Notes: generated by a model not told the origin, from the letters alone. A stretch of DNA of 64,000 nucleotides from Nocardia uniformis NBRC 13702 (GCF_001613345.1 NZ_BDCE01000092.1:1-64000), one strand, 5' to 3'. Positions 36,652 to 45,777 are shown, counted from the first letter of the stretch. Program-made: numbers and translations.

Positions 36652-38034
36652 CACGACAGTTGTATTTCGTTGTGTCACTGGCGTTGTCGTTGGTATCGGG
36701 CTTGTCGAACGCGAGTCTGGTGGCGGCGACGCCAGTGTGAAGCGGCGAGAGCGTGGCTGAGAGTGCGGGCGGGGTGGAGCACTATCGCCAGGAGACGGCG
36801 GATCTCGGCGACTGTGATTCGGCCCAGCCCGCGTGGGCTTTTGGGTCGGTGGCAGCGGTGACGGCAAGGAAGGCGTGGGCGAGCATGGCCATGGTGATGT
36901 GCCGGTACCATGGGTCCCATTTGCGGACTTGGTAGTGGTCCAGGCCGCATTGTCCCTTGGCAGCCTGGAAGCACTCTTCGATAGCCCATCTGGCTCCGGC
37001 AACGGCCACGATCTGCTCACGGGTCACGGTATCGGGATGAAAGCACAGGTAGTAGGCGATATCGGTGGGGTCGTCGATCGAGCGCCGCGCCAGCAATGTG
37101 CGCACGAATCCCGTTGGGGTGTCGTCGAATTCGGGTAAGGTGGCCCAGGCGAAGTCGTATTCGCGTTCACCGCGAACCCCGGGACCACACGAAACCCGGC
37201 GCCATGCTTCCCCCGGAGCACGGCCGATGAGCGTATCGACCCGACGGCGGCCGTCGGTATCGGGCACGGTCTGTTTGATCGGCACCTCCACGACGTAGGA
37301 CATGCGGCGGGCCTCCAGGAATGCCCGGAACTTGCCGTCGCGGCCATATGCCGAATCCGCAGCCAGCCACCCCGCGACGACCCCGGCAGCCAGAGCCCGG
37401 TCGACCATCGCCTCGGCCAGCCTGGATTTGGTCAAAACACCTTGCTCCCATCGGTATTCGGGAATTCCGGCGTCGGCGCACCGATCTCGGTCGGCGATCC
37501 AGGACTCTGGCAGATACAACTCCCGATCAATCAATGCCCGCCCCGACCGACCGGCATACGCGAGAAATACCCCCAGCTGACAGTTCTCGACCCGCCCGGC
37601 CGTACCCGAGTACTGCCGCTGCACCCCTGCCGAGCGCAGTCCCTTCTTCACGAAACCCGTCTCGTCGATCACCAGCACCCCATCGGGCGAGGCCAGCGAC
37701 TCGGCCACATAGGAGCGAACCTGGTCACGCACAGCGTCGGCGCTCCACCGCGCCCGGTTCAGAAAGTGCTGGCACCCATCGGGACTCACCGCCCCTGCGG
37801 CCTCCGACAGCTGCCAGGAATTCTTCCGCTCCACCGGCGCCAGCAACCCGGTCAGGTACGACCTCGCCCACCGCCTCGGCTCCGCCCGCCCGAACACTCC
37901 TGCGATACGCGCGCACACATCATCCAAACTCGCCCGCCACGACGAAATATCCTCAGCGACAACATCATCCAGCACCGACACAAAACTACATCAGAATCAA
38001 CCACACTGCAGCACAACGAAATACAACTGTCGTG
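36652..38034 (-). mobile_element. IS701-family insertion sequence, intact
   Basis: A complete element of 1383 bases. Perfect terminal inverted repeats of 23 bases start CACGACAGTTG at the left and end CAACTGTCGTG at the right. The flanking CTAG (36648-36651 and 38035-38038) is a 4-base direct target duplication fitting the YTAR preference known for IS701. One transposase gene fills most of it. Perfect ends and an open gene suggest that the insertion is recent and may still move. Confidence 0.92.
36782..37981 (-). CDS. IS701-family transposase
   Basis: The 399-residue DDE transposase starts MSVLDDVVAEDISSWRASLD. Family features include LVIDETGFVKKGLRSAGVQRQ (first catalytic Asp), WLAADSAYGRDGKF (second Asp) and GARWAIEECFQAAKGQCGLD (catalytic Glu), all intact. 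It is encoded on the minus strand inside perfect terminal repeats. It shares recognisable but clearly diverged sequence with the transposase of the neighbouring element, so the pair are relatives, not copies of each other. Confidence 0.92.
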   Translation of the reverse strand: MSVLDDVVAEDISSWRASLDDVCARIAGVFGRAEPRRWARSYLTGLLAPVERKNSWQLSEAAGAVSPDGCQHFLNRARWSADAVRDQVRSYVAESLASPDGVLVIDETGFVKKGLRSAGVQRQYSGTAGRVENCQLGVFLAYAGRSGRALIDRELYLPESWIADRDRCADAGIPEYRWEQGVLTKSRLAEAMVDRALAAGVVAGWLAADSAYGRDGKFRAFLEARRMSYVVEVPIKQTVPDTDGRRRVDTLIGRAPGEAWRRVSCGPGVRGEREYDFAWATLPEFDDTPTGFVRTLLARRSIDDPTDIAYYLCFHPDTVTREQIVAVAGARWAIEECFQAAKGQCGLDHYQVRKWDPWYRHITMAMLAHAFLAVTAATDPKAHAGWAESQSPRSAVSWR

Positions 38035-38038
38035 CTAG

Positions 38039-39438
38039 TACTCCAGCAGCACTTCGTGATAGATGCTGTCGTCGATTCCGCTGATAGTGGGGCGGGTTCG
38101 GCGGTAGCCTGCGTGTCTTGTGCCGATCGATGAGGATTTCTCGGCGTGGGTGGCCGGGTTGGATGATCTGTTCGCGCGGGTGGCGGGGCGTTTTCACCGT
38201 GCGGAACCGCGACGACGTGCGCGGGCGTATGTGCGGGGCCTATTGGCTCCGTTGGCCGGGAAGAACGGGTGGACCCTCGCCGAAGCGGCGGGTGACGGGA
38301 CTCCGGACGGGATGCAGCGGCTACTGAACAAGGCCGCCTGGGACGTCGCCGGGGTACGCGACGATGTGCTCGCCTACGCGGTCGAACACCTCGGCGACCC
38401 CAACGGTGTGCTAGTCGTGGACGAGACCGGATTCCTGAAGAAGGGAACGAAATCTGCTGGTGTGCAACGGCAATACTCCGGAACGGCGGGCCGGATCGAG
38501 AACTGCCAGCTGGGCGTGTTCTGCGCCTACACGACAGACAAAGGCCGCACCTTGATTGATGCGGAGCTGTATCTACCGAAATCGTGGATCGAGGACCGGG
38601 ACCGCTGCCGACAGGCGAATGTGCCGGACGAAGTCGTCTTCGCCACCAAACAGGTTCTGGCACAGCGAATGCTGGCCCGCGCCCTGGAGACAGGCGTGCC
38701 CGCGCGGTGGGTCACCGCGGACGAGGCCTACGGCGGTGATTCGAAGTTCCGCAGGTGGCTCGAACGGCGACAGATCGGATATGTGGTCGCCGTGCCCAGC
38801 AGCGCGCCGATCGTGTCTGTGGCGGGAGACTCACGCGTGGACCGCATCGTCGCGGACGCACCGCAGAGCGCATGGAAGCGTCGCAGCTGCGGAGAAGGCG
38901 CGAAAGGCCCTCGCCTGTTCGACTGGGCCGTCGCCACGCTGCTGACCCTCAGCGAGGCCGGGGCCGGATGGCGCCGCTGGCTGCTGGCACGACGGTCGCT
39001 GACCCCCACCGCCAAAGGCGAACTCGAGATCGCCTACTACCTGTGCGGCGCCCCGATCGGCACCAACGACGAGGACCTCATCCGGGTCGCCGGGGCCCGC
39101 TGGGCGGTCGAGGACTGTTTCCAGACCGCCAAGACCGAGGTCGGACTCGACCAATATCAGGTCCGCCGCTACGACGCCTGGTATCGGCACATCACCCTGG
39201 CCATGCTCGCCCACACCTACCTCGCCGTCACCGCAGCCATCGCCCCAAAAGCGTTGGCAGCGGCCTTATCTCATTCACTATCGGCGAAGTCAAACGTCTC
39301 CTGGCACACCTGATCACCACCGACGCCGACCCCGAACGGATCTGGCGGTGGTCGATCTGGCGACGCCGCCATCAATACCGAGCCCGAAAATCCCATTACC
39401 AGCGTCGACAGCATCTATCACGAAGTGCTGCTGGAGTA
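38039..39438 (+). mobile_element. Second IS701-family element, abutting the first
   Basis: Perfect terminal repeats (about 33 bases, beginning TACTCCAGCAGCACTTCG at the left and its complement at the right) delimit 1400 bases. The left flank is the CTAG shared with the first IS; the right flank is CTAA, so the expected duplication is off by one base. The two elements are back to back with only CTAG between them. Its transposase has a frameshift near the C-terminus. Confidence 0.88.
38120..39313 (+). CDS. IS701-family transposase, C-terminal frameshift
   Basis: The 397-residue frame (GTG start) has the full DDE core: LVVDETGFLKKGTKSAGVQRQ, WVTADEAYGGDSKF and GARWAVEDCFQTAKTEVGLD. Near APKALAA the reading slips: the frame ends SHSLSAKSNVSWHT, while the adjacent frame continues as LISFTIGEVKRLLAHLITT and RIWRWSIWRRRHQYRARKSH, the usual family C-terminus, up to about 39415. 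One or two bases lost or gained near 39260-39285 would explain it. The catalytic part is complete, so whether the protein works is open. Confidence 0.8.
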   Translation: MPIDEDFSAWVAGLDDLFARVAGRFHRAEPRRRARAYVRGLLAPLAGKNGWTLAEAAGDGTPDGMQRLLNKAAWDVAGVRDDVLAYAVEHLGDPNGVLVVDETGFLKKGTKSAGVQRQYSGTAGRIENCQLGVFCAYTTDKGRTLIDAELYLPKSWIEDRDRCRQANVPDEVVFATKQVLAQRMLARALETGVPARWVTADEAYGGDSKFRRWLERRQIGYVVAVPSSAPIVSVAGDSRVDRIVADAPQSAWKRRSCGEGAKGPRLFDWAVATLLTLSEAGAGWRRWLLARRSLTPTAKGELEIAYYLCGAPIGTNDEDLIRVAGARWAVEDCFQTAKTEVGLDQYQVRRYDAWYRHITLAMLAHTYLAVTAAIAPKALAAALSHSLSAKSNVSWHT

Positions 39439-40215
39439 CTAAGACGGTTGGTGTTCGCGCCGGAGCGCGGCAGCCAGATCCGCCGGATCGTCGTAGAGTT
39501 CGGCCAGCTCGGCGGTGTCGGTTTCCAGATACTTCAGGACGAGCTGGCTGACCAGCGCGACGGTCGCGCGGCCCGGGAGGACGCGGGTGGCGGCCAACTG
39601 CTCGGTGACCTCGGCCAGATCCTCGGGGGTGCGCTGGGATTCCTGGAACCGGGCCCAGCCCAGCCGGTGGAACAGGTCGATGTGCCGGCGCGCGATACGG
39701 TCGCAGTCGGCGTACAGGTTCTCCAGTTCGCCGACGACCTCGGTGATCGGGAGCCCGGTCTCGGCGAGCCGGTTGCCGATACTGAGGAGCCGGGGGTTCG
39801 CGATGCGATAGGTGGTGGCGTCGATGGGCTGGTAGAGCCCGATCGACACGATCCGGGCCAGTCCGGCGGGCACGTCACGGTAGCGTGCTTCCAGCTCGGC
39901 CGCCGAGATCGTTTCGCTGGGGAACTTTCCGCTCTGGGTGGTTGTCTCGTCGATGACGCCGAGCACGTCGGACAGGCCGTCGCCGCGATCCCAGGCCTTC
40001 AGCAGTTCCTTGATCCCGTTGAGTTTGATCCCGCGGTTCAGCAACCGGCTGATCGTCCGCACCCGGCTCAGATGCTCGGGGCTGTAAAAACCGGTCCTGC
40101 CCTTGACCAGCGGCGGCGGCAGTATGCCGCGCTCATGGTATACACGCAGGCTGCGCACGGTGGTCCCGGCTTCGCGCGCCAGCTCATCGATCGTGTAGTT
40201 CGCCTCGACTGCCAT
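39439..40215 (-). CDS. MerR-family regulator
   Basis: The 258-residue product begins with the MerR winged helix (YTIDELAREAGTTVRSLRVYHERGILPPP, then GFYSPEHLSRVRTISRLLNRG), followed by a long effector domain without the cysteine pattern of metal sensors, so a drug or metabolite sensor is more likely. Its TAG stop lies in the 4-base flank of the second IS element, which means that the IS inserted exactly at, or slightly inside, the 3' end of this gene. It may have lost a few C-terminal residues. No partner gene remains next to it. Confidence 0.85.
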   Translation of the reverse strand: MAVEANYTIDELAREAGTTVRSLRVYHERGILPPPLVKGRTGFYSPEHLSRVRTISRLLNRGIKLNGIKELLKAWDRGDGLSDVLGVIDETTTQSGKFPSETISAAELEARYRDVPAGLARIVSIGLYQPIDATTYRIANPRLLSIGNRLAETGLPITEVVGELENLYADCDRIARRHIDLFHRLGWARFQESQRTPEDLAEVTEQLAATRVLPGRATVALVSQLVLKYLETDTAELAELYDDPADLAAALRREHQPS

Positions 40216-40317
40216 GCATCAAGGAAACCACAGGGACATTTGAATGCAACTAGAACTACACGCTAATTGATGTGACGCCAAGGAGTGATGTATAACGACG
40301 GCTCGAGAGTTCTGCCA

Positions 40318-41418
40318 CTATGTGTCGGCTGGACTTCCACAGGCGCCACAGAACCGCGCCCCCGGCCCAAGCGTGGCACCGCAGCCCGTGCACAGGCGGG
40401 CGGCCAGTCGTCGGCCGCACCCGGTACAGAACGACGACCCCGCGGGGATACCGACCTGACACTGCGCGCACTCGACCTGGCCGGCATCCTCGGCGGCGAG
40501 CGGCCCGTTACTCCCGGCCGCCCCCCGAGCAGGTGCGTGCCCGGGCGGAGGTCCGGAAGCTGGTGGCGCCGTGCCGAGTTGCTGCCCGGCCGCGCTCAAT
40601 CCGAGGCCCGCGCCGAGGAATCCGCCCGCGACGGCTGATCCACCGCCGAGAGCCATGCCCTGCCCGGCGCCCAGGGCCAGTTCACCGGCCGCGTACGGCT
40701 GGAACCCACCGGCAAGCTGGATGTAGCGCACATCCTTGGCAAGACGCTTGAGCCGGTCGGTATCCTCGGGCGCCAGATTGATATCGAAGTTGCCGAGCCG
40801 GGTGATCAGCAGCCCGTACCGGCGGAGTTGCTGATTTGTCGCCGACAGCACCTCGGTGTCGATCTCCGGAAGGTAGGCCGCCAGCCCGAGGATGGGCCAG
40901 CGGCCGCCGGTGGTACCGGCCGCCACCGTGATCCGCATCGAACGCAGCAGCAGATCCGAGCACCACGAGATCACGCTGCCCGGGTCGGTCAGGTCGACAG
41001 TGCCGGTCAGGCCGGTGATCAGGGCGGCCGGGTCACGCACCGCCAGCGCGTATTCGCCGAACACGCGCAGGGTGACGATCTGCTCGCTGCGGGGATCCAG
41101 AATGTCGTCGAGCCGCCCGCCGAACTTGTTGCCCGGAAACTCTTTGGTGCCAACGAAATACAGCTCCGCCCGGTAGGCATTGCCACCGCTGAGCTTATCC
41201 AGGAGTGCGCCGAGCCCGGGCAGCTCGGTGGCATCGACCTGGTGCCGACCGGGGGTCATGACAGCAGCGACCTGCCCGGTGTGGACGAACAGGGCGATCT
41301 CGCCGGCATCGACGATCACACGAGAGAAACGGCGGATATTGACATCCGGCCACTTGTGCACCAGCTGATTCTTGTGGCTCGGCGGAACCGCGATGAATTC
41401 CCGCTCGAACCAAGCCAT
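40318..41418 (-). CDS. SPFH-domain protein with C-terminal double zinc ribbon
   Basis: The 366-residue product belongs to the YdjI/virion-core-like SPFH family. MAWFEREFIAVPPSHKNQLVHK opens the SPFH (band 7) region, which runs to about residue 240 with FVGTKEFPGNKFGG and VTLRVFGEYALAVRDP. A Gly/Ala-rich linker follows, then two zinc ribbons (CAQCQVGIPAGSSFCTGCG and CTGCGATLGPGARFCGACG). Such proteins are proposed to organise membranes or recruit clients. A longer frame reaching 41976 is rejected since it runs across the promoter region and into pknG. It is divergent from pknG. Confidence 0.85.
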   Translation of the reverse strand: MAWFEREFIAVPPSHKNQLVHKWPDVNIRRFSRVIVDAGEIALFVHTGQVAAVMTPGRHQVDATELPGLGALLDKLSGGNAYRAELYFVGTKEFPGNKFGGRLDDILDPRSEQIVTLRVFGEYALAVRDPAALITGLTGTVDLTDPGSVISWCSDLLLRSMRITVAAGTTGGRWPILGLAAYLPEIDTEVLSATNQQLRRYGLLITRLGNFDINLAPEDTDRLKRLAKDVRYIQLAGGFQPYAAGELALGAGQGMALGGGSAVAGGFLGAGLGLSAAGQQLGTAPPASGPPPGHAPARGAAGSNGPLAAEDAGQVECAQCQVGIPAGSSFCTGCGRRLAARLCTGCGATLGPGARFCGACGSPADT

Positions 41419-41464
41419 ACGACTGAGCCTAATGCCGGTATTCCGGGCGAGGGGCCCAGCCGTC

Positions 41465-41480
41465 TTCCCATGGCGGGGAA
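41465..41480. promoter_or_regulatory. TTCCC-N6-GGGAA palindrome, copy 6 (pknG/SPFH)
   Basis: The sequence is TTCCCATGGCGGGGAA. It lies 77 bases before pknG and 46 bases before the divergent SPFH gene. On the minus strand GAATAC follows after 21 bases, a spacing also seen at copies 5 and 8 (22 at copy 2). It could serve both genes. Confidence 0.6.
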
Positions 41481-41557
41481 GGTTGATCGGTGACAGCCCG
41501 ACGGCCGGTCGAGGACAATCGGTGCGATTTCGCCCACGCAGTCCGGGGGAGTGACCC

Positions 41558-43795
41558 ATGCCGGAAGACACCTCCATGCCGCAAGATTCGGGAGCTTCCT
41601 GGCTGTCCACGACCGGTGTGGTCGCGGCGCTCGACGGTGCCGGTTTCGGTTCGGGACGCGGTCCACGATCACGGCCGAGCGTCCGCAGGCTGGGTGGCGG
41701 CTGGGTCGAACTGCCCCCCGCCGAGCCGGTCGATCCGCGCACCGTCGTTCTCGACAATCCGGAAGTCCGGGACCACAAGCGATTCTGCTGGCGGTGTGCC
41801 GCGCCGGTGGGACGCTCCTCGGAACTCGGGCCGGGTTCGGTGGTGGGTGAATGTGACAGCTGCGCAGCACCATACGATTTCCGGCCCGCGCTCTCGGCCG
41901 GTGACGTCGTGGCCGGCCAGTACGAGGTTCGAGGGTGCCTCGCGCACGGCGGAATGGGCTGGGTGTACCTCGCCATCGATCGCTATGTCAGTGACCGGTG
42001 GGTGGTGTTGAAAGGGTTGATGACCTACGGCGATTTCGAGGCACACGCCGTCGCGGTCGCCGAGCGCCAGTTCCTGGCCGAGGTCTCCCACCCCAATATC
42101 GTGAAGATCTACAACTTCGTCCAGCACGAGCCGGCAACGGGTATGCCGTCCGGCTACATCGTGATGGAGTATGTCGACGGCCGCTCACTGCAGAACATCC
42201 TCGACGTCGGCACACCGAATCGGTTGTCGGTCGCCGAGGCCATCGCCTTCATCATGGAAATCGTTCCGGCGCTGGAGTATCTGCACTCGCTCGGCCTCGC
42301 CTACAACGACCTCAAGCCAGACAACATCATGGTCGGTGATCAGGTCAAACTGATCGACCTCGGCGCCGTCTCGGCGACGGAGGCAGCGGGGTACCTCTAC
42401 GGCACACCTGGTTACCAGGCACCCGAGCTCACCCAGACCGGGCCGACCGTCGCCTCCGATGTCTACACCGTGGGGCGGACCCTGGCCGCGCTGACGTTAG
42501 ATCTGGCGATCGACGATTCGGACAGCGGCGAATCCGGTACACCTACGCCGGACGCGCACCCGCTGCTCCGGCGATACGAGTCGTTCTACCGGCTGTTGCG
42601 GCGGGCTACCGACCCGGATCCCGCGCTGCGGTTCGCGTCCATGCGGGCACTGGGTACCCAGCTCACCGGGGTGCTGGCCACCGTGCTGGCCCTCGACACC
42701 GGCGCCGAATATCCGCAGGCGTCAACGCTGTTCAGTGCCTATCGCGGCAGCTTCGGCACCGCGACGCTGGTCGCGCCGACCGACAGCCTCGCCGATGGCG
42801 CACACCGGAAAACCACCCTGGACCCGTCGAGTGTGGCTGCGGCACTGCCGGTTCCGCTCAACGACGTCGACGATCCGAGCGTGACGCTGGCATCCAAGTC
42901 ATTGCCGAGCGACCCACTGCAGGTGCTCGACACGCTCCGAATCGTGGCGGAATGGTCCCGGGCGGGCAAAATACAGACTCCCGGATCCTACGAGCTGGAG
43001 GGGGCACTGGCCGCCGTCCGCGTCTACCTCGACATGGGGGATCCGGTCTCCGCCCGAGCGGAACTGCGCCAGATCGGGTCCGGCGGCGAAACGGACTGGC
43101 GAATCGCCTGGTACTGCGGCATCGCCGCACTGCTGGAGGAGGAGTTCGAGGAGGCGTACGCACAATTCGATCTGGTACACACCATGGTGCCGGGGGAACT
43201 CGCCCCGACCCTGGCGCTGGCCGCTACCGCCGAGCTCCTGGCCCAGGATCCGCAGCGGGTAACCGCCACCGACGATCGGGACCGCTGGCATGAAATGGCG
43301 CTGGGCTACTACGCCACTGTCTGGCGAACCAATCGTGCGGGTGTCAGTGCCGCGTTCGGCGTAGCACGGCGGCTGGCCGCGGTCGGGGATACGCACGGCG
43401 CGATCGCGGCTCTGGACGAGGTGGCGCCGAGCTCGAGTCAGTACATCGTCGCGCAGTTGACCGGATGCCTGCTTCTGGTCACCGGATCGCGGCAGGAACT
43501 GTCCGAATCCGATTGGTACGTCGTGTCGGAACGGCTGGAAGCCTTGCCCGCCGCGGAACCTCGCGTGCAGCAAATGCGTGTCATGGCGCTGAATGTGGCC
43601 TTGCTCTGGTTGACAGGGGGACGGCGTCCGGCCCGGCCGAAATCAACTCTGCTCGGCATCCCGTTCACTGAAGAGGGTGTGCGGCACGGACTTTCGTCGG
43701 CCCTGCGGCTACTCGCGCGCAAGTGTGACAACCGTCTGCACCGCTACCACCTAGTCGATCTCGCCAATCAGGTTCGACCGCGGACGTGGTGGTGA
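41558..43795 (+). CDS. pknG: Serine/threonine kinase PknG
   Basis: Soluble kinase of mycobacteria and corynebacteria that controls glutamate/2-oxoglutarate metabolism through GarA/OdhI. The 745-residue product has the family build: a disordered N-terminus, a rubredoxin-like redox motif (Cys77, Cys80, Cys99, Cys102 in FCWRC and CDSC), a kinase domain with GCLAHGGMGWVYLA, Lys152, YNDLKPDNIM and DLGAVS (in place of DFG), and a C-terminal TPR domain (DTLRIVAEWSR onward). All catalytic residues are in place. glnH, its usual partner, lies 2 kb on, on the opposite strand. Confidence 0.95.
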   Translation: MPEDTSMPQDSGASWLSTTGVVAALDGAGFGSGRGPRSRPSVRRLGGGWVELPPAEPVDPRTVVLDNPEVRDHKRFCWRCAAPVGRSSELGPGSVVGECDSCAAPYDFRPALSAGDVVAGQYEVRGCLAHGGMGWVYLAIDRYVSDRWVVLKGLMTYGDFEAHAVAVAERQFLAEVSHPNIVKIYNFVQHEPATGMPSGYIVMEYVDGRSLQNILDVGTPNRLSVAEAIAFIMEIVPALEYLHSLGLAYNDLKPDNIMVGDQVKLIDLGAVSATEAAGYLYGTPGYQAPELTQTGPTVASDVYTVGRTLAALTLDLAIDDSDSGESGTPTPDAHPLLRRYESFYRLLRRATDPDPALRFASMRALGTQLTGVLATVLALDTGAEYPQASTLFSAYRGSFGTATLVAPTDSLADGAHRKTTLDPSSVAAALPVPLNDVDDPSVTLASKSLPSDPLQVLDTLRIVAEWSRAGKIQTPGSYELEGALAAVRVYLDMGDPVSARAELRQIGSGGETDWRIAWYCGIAALLEEEFEEAYAQFDLVHTMVPGELAPTLALAATAELLAQDPQRVTATDDRDRWHEMALGYYATVWRTNRAGVSAAFGVARRLAAVGDTHGAIAALDEVAPSSSQYIVAQLTGCLLLVTGSRQELSESDWYVVSERLEALPAAEPRVQQMRVMALNVALLWLTGGRRPARPKSTLLGIPFTEEGVRHGLSSALRLLARKCDNRLHRYHLVDLANQVRPRTWW

Positions 43796-43811
43796 AGCGC
43801 TCATGCCGGGC

Positions 43812-43827
43812 TTCCCCGACATGGGAA
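43812..43827. promoter_or_regulatory. TTCCC-N6-GGGAA palindrome, copy 7
   Basis: The sequence is TTCCCCGACATGGGAA. It lies 17 bases after the pknG stop and before the GTG at 43845. It would fall inside the next gene if the upstream ATG at 43803 were used, which argues for the later start. Confidence 0.55.
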
Positions 43828-43844
43828 GAGGCGAGAATTCACCT

Positions 43845-44834
43845 GTGGTCGACTACACCGTGGACAGAGCGTGGGTGACCTATGTCGATGAGCATGCGTT
43901 GCCCGCCCGGCTCCGGCAAACCCTCGCGACCCGGCGCGACGCGGGATCCGCGCCGATCCATCAGGGGGCAGGTCGGGCGCGGGGCCTATCCGGCAACAGG
44001 GCCGCCTGGTACGCGCTCGGCGCTGTCCTGCTGGTTCCCCTGCTGATCGTCGGATCCGGTCCGCTGTGGTATCCGATGGTCGGTCTTGCGGCCACGGCGC
44101 TGGGCGCGATAGCCGTTACCCAGCTGGTCGCGCGCGGTGCGGCACGGCCGGACACCACGCTGAGCGCCGCCGACCGGCGAAAGATTGCCGCGGCCACCCG
44201 GCGACTGTTCCTGCCGGATCTCGCCGAGGACGCACCGCTGCCGCCCGACACCACCGAGGGATTTCCGGTCGCGGAACTGATCGCGCGGGCCATCGCACTC
44301 CGCGGCGGCATCGCTGACTCGCCCGCCTGGCAGAGCAGCTACCTCGACTCGCATCGGATGCGACTCGATCTGGATTCCGAACTCGACCAGATTATCGGGC
44401 ATGCGCTCTGGTTGCACAGTGCCGCCGGTCAGCTCGACGCTCCGGTCGGTGGTTCCATGACCACGGCGGCGGCGGCGCGGGGGATCGAGAGCTCCCGCGC
44501 ATCGCTGTCGCGTGCCTGGACCGCACTCGTGTCCCGGGTCGGCGCGCTGGCCGCCTACCGGGCGCATCTGGGTGAGCTGGAAACCGAGCTCGGCAATGCT
44601 GAAATCGCTGGGCGCACAGTCGGTGTGGAGCTCGACATCGCCGAGTTGGAGGCCGCGACAGCCAATGCCGAACAGGCGGTCGAGCACATCGACGGGCTGC
44701 GCGACGAAGCCGCCGCCCTCGCACTGGCGATCAACGAGATCATCGACGCGCTGAACGGTGACCTGGACACCTTGGCTGCGCTGGGGGTGCCGGGGCCGAA
44801 CGAGGACAAAGCTGAAATGGAGCACACCAAATGA
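43845..44834 (+). CDS. Membrane protein with coiled-coil C-terminus, pknG-linked
   Basis: Function unknown. Two adjacent membrane helices lie at about residues 50-92 (YALGAVLLVPLLIVGSGPLW and MVGLAATALGAIAVTQLV). A long helical region follows, with a predicted coiled coil near the end (AHLGELETELGNAEIAGRTV, then ELEAATANAEQAVEHIDGL). The GTG at 43845 (MVDYTVDRAWVTYVDEH) is chosen because an ATG at 43803 would place a palindromic operator in the coding part; GTG 43860 is also possible. It lies between pknG and the ROK gene and overlaps the latter as ATGA. Confidence 0.68.
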   Translation: MVDYTVDRAWVTYVDEHALPARLRQTLATRRDAGSAPIHQGAGRARGLSGNRAAWYALGAVLLVPLLIVGSGPLWYPMVGLAATALGAIAVTQLVARGAARPDTTLSAADRRKIAAATRRLFLPDLAEDAPLPPDTTEGFPVAELIARAIALRGGIADSPAWQSSYLDSHRMRLDLDSELDQIIGHALWLHSAAGQLDAPVGGSMTTAAAARGIESSRASLSRAWTALVSRVGALAAYRAHLGELETELGNAEIAGRTVGVELDIAELEAATANAEQAVEHIDGLRDEAAALALAINEIIDALNGDLDTLAALGVPGPNEDKAEMEHTK

Positions 44835-45724
44835 CAGTTATGGCACTGGAAATCGGCCCGGCCAGGTTCGCCGCAGCGCGAGTGGCCCCGGACGGGGGTC
44901 TGCAAGATGTGCAGGCGGTGCCGATTCCCTCCCGTGCGCCCTGGAACGCCTGCCGGGATCTGCTGACCGAGGTGGCCGCCGGTAGTGAGGTCACCGGCCT
45001 CGGAATCGGTGCTACCGGTCCCATCGATATGGCCGCGGGCGTGGCGGCGCCACCCGATATCCCCGACTGGCGGATCGGGTTCGACGTGGTCGAGGCCGCG
45101 CAGAAGCTGTTCCCTTCGGCGCCTGTGGGAATGGCCCTGGACGGCGTCTGCGTCGCGCTGGCCGAACAGGCCTACGGTTCGCTGCGCGGCGTCCCGGACG
45201 CGCTCGCGGTTGCCGTCTCCACCCGGATCTGCGGTGGCATCGTCGTCGGGGGTTTCTGCGCGGTGGGGCGTACGGGTAATGCGGGGAACATCGGCCATAT
45301 GGTCATGCCCGGGTATGACGACCCGTGTGACTGCGGCGGTAAAGGATGTGTCCAGGCGATTGCCAGTGGAGCGGCGATGGTGCGCTGGGCCCGGGAGCAA
45401 GGCTGGGCCGGAGATGATTTCGCCGCGCTCACCGACGCGGCCGGATCCGGTGACCCGATCGCGGATGCGGCGGTGCGGCGGGCGGGAACGGTGCTCGGCC
45501 AGGCGCTCTCCTCGGTGGCCTCACTGCTGGATATCGATCGGGTCGTGGTCGGCGGTTTCGTGGCGCAGGCCGGTCCGGTGCTGTGGGGGCCGGTGCGGGA
45601 AGCAGTTGCCGCACATGCCCGAATCGGCTTCCTGTCCGGGATTCGGGTGGAGCCGTCGAGGCTCGGCGATACGGCGGTGCTGGCCGGCGCCGGGATTCTC
45701 GCGTCGCCGCCGCAGCAGCGATAA
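44831..45724 (+). CDS. ROK-family sugar-kinase-like protein
   Basis: The 297-residue product has the ROK fold: GLGIGATGPIDMAAG in the N-terminal lobe, GNAGNIGHMVM, and the zinc motif CDCGGKGCVQ near residue 167. In active ROK kinases the N-terminus has D-x-G-G-T-K for ATP; here it is LEIGPARFAA, and the catalytic END-A-N region is LDGVCVALAE, keeping one Asp. The lost phosphate loop suggests a weak or inactive kinase, perhaps a sensor. The start overlaps the upstream gene. It converges on glnH over a strong hairpin. Confidence 0.8.
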   Translation: MTVMALEIGPARFAAARVAPDGGLQDVQAVPIPSRAPWNACRDLLTEVAAGSEVTGLGIGATGPIDMAAGVAAPPDIPDWRIGFDVVEAAQKLFPSAPVGMALDGVCVALAEQAYGSLRGVPDALAVAVSTRICGGIVVGGFCAVGRTGNAGNIGHMVMPGYDDPCDCGGKGCVQAIASGAAMVRWAREQGWAGDDFAALTDAAGSGDPIADAAVRRAGTVLGQALSSVASLLDIDRVVVGGFVAQAGPVLWGPVREAVAAHARIGFLSGIRVEPSRLGDTAVLAGAGILASPPQQR

Positions 45725-45726
45725 TG

Positions 45727-45772
45727 CCGGCACAGCAGGCGCGGCAGGTAAACCACGCGCCTGCCGTGCCGG
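45727..45772. terminator. Bidirectional terminator hairpin between ROK and glnH genes
   Basis: Arms at 45727-45743 (CCGGCACAGCAGGCGCG) and 45756-45772 pair over 17 bases with one mismatch, around a 12-base loop. The hairpin lies 3 bases after the ROK gene stop and 5 bases from the glnH stop on the other strand, so it can end both transcripts. Confidence 0.8.
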
Positions 45773-45777
45773 TCTGA

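Noticed and set aside
40318..41976. Longer reading of the SPFH gene to 41976
   Set aside because: It would run through the palindrome and the start of pknG; the family begins at MAWFEREF.
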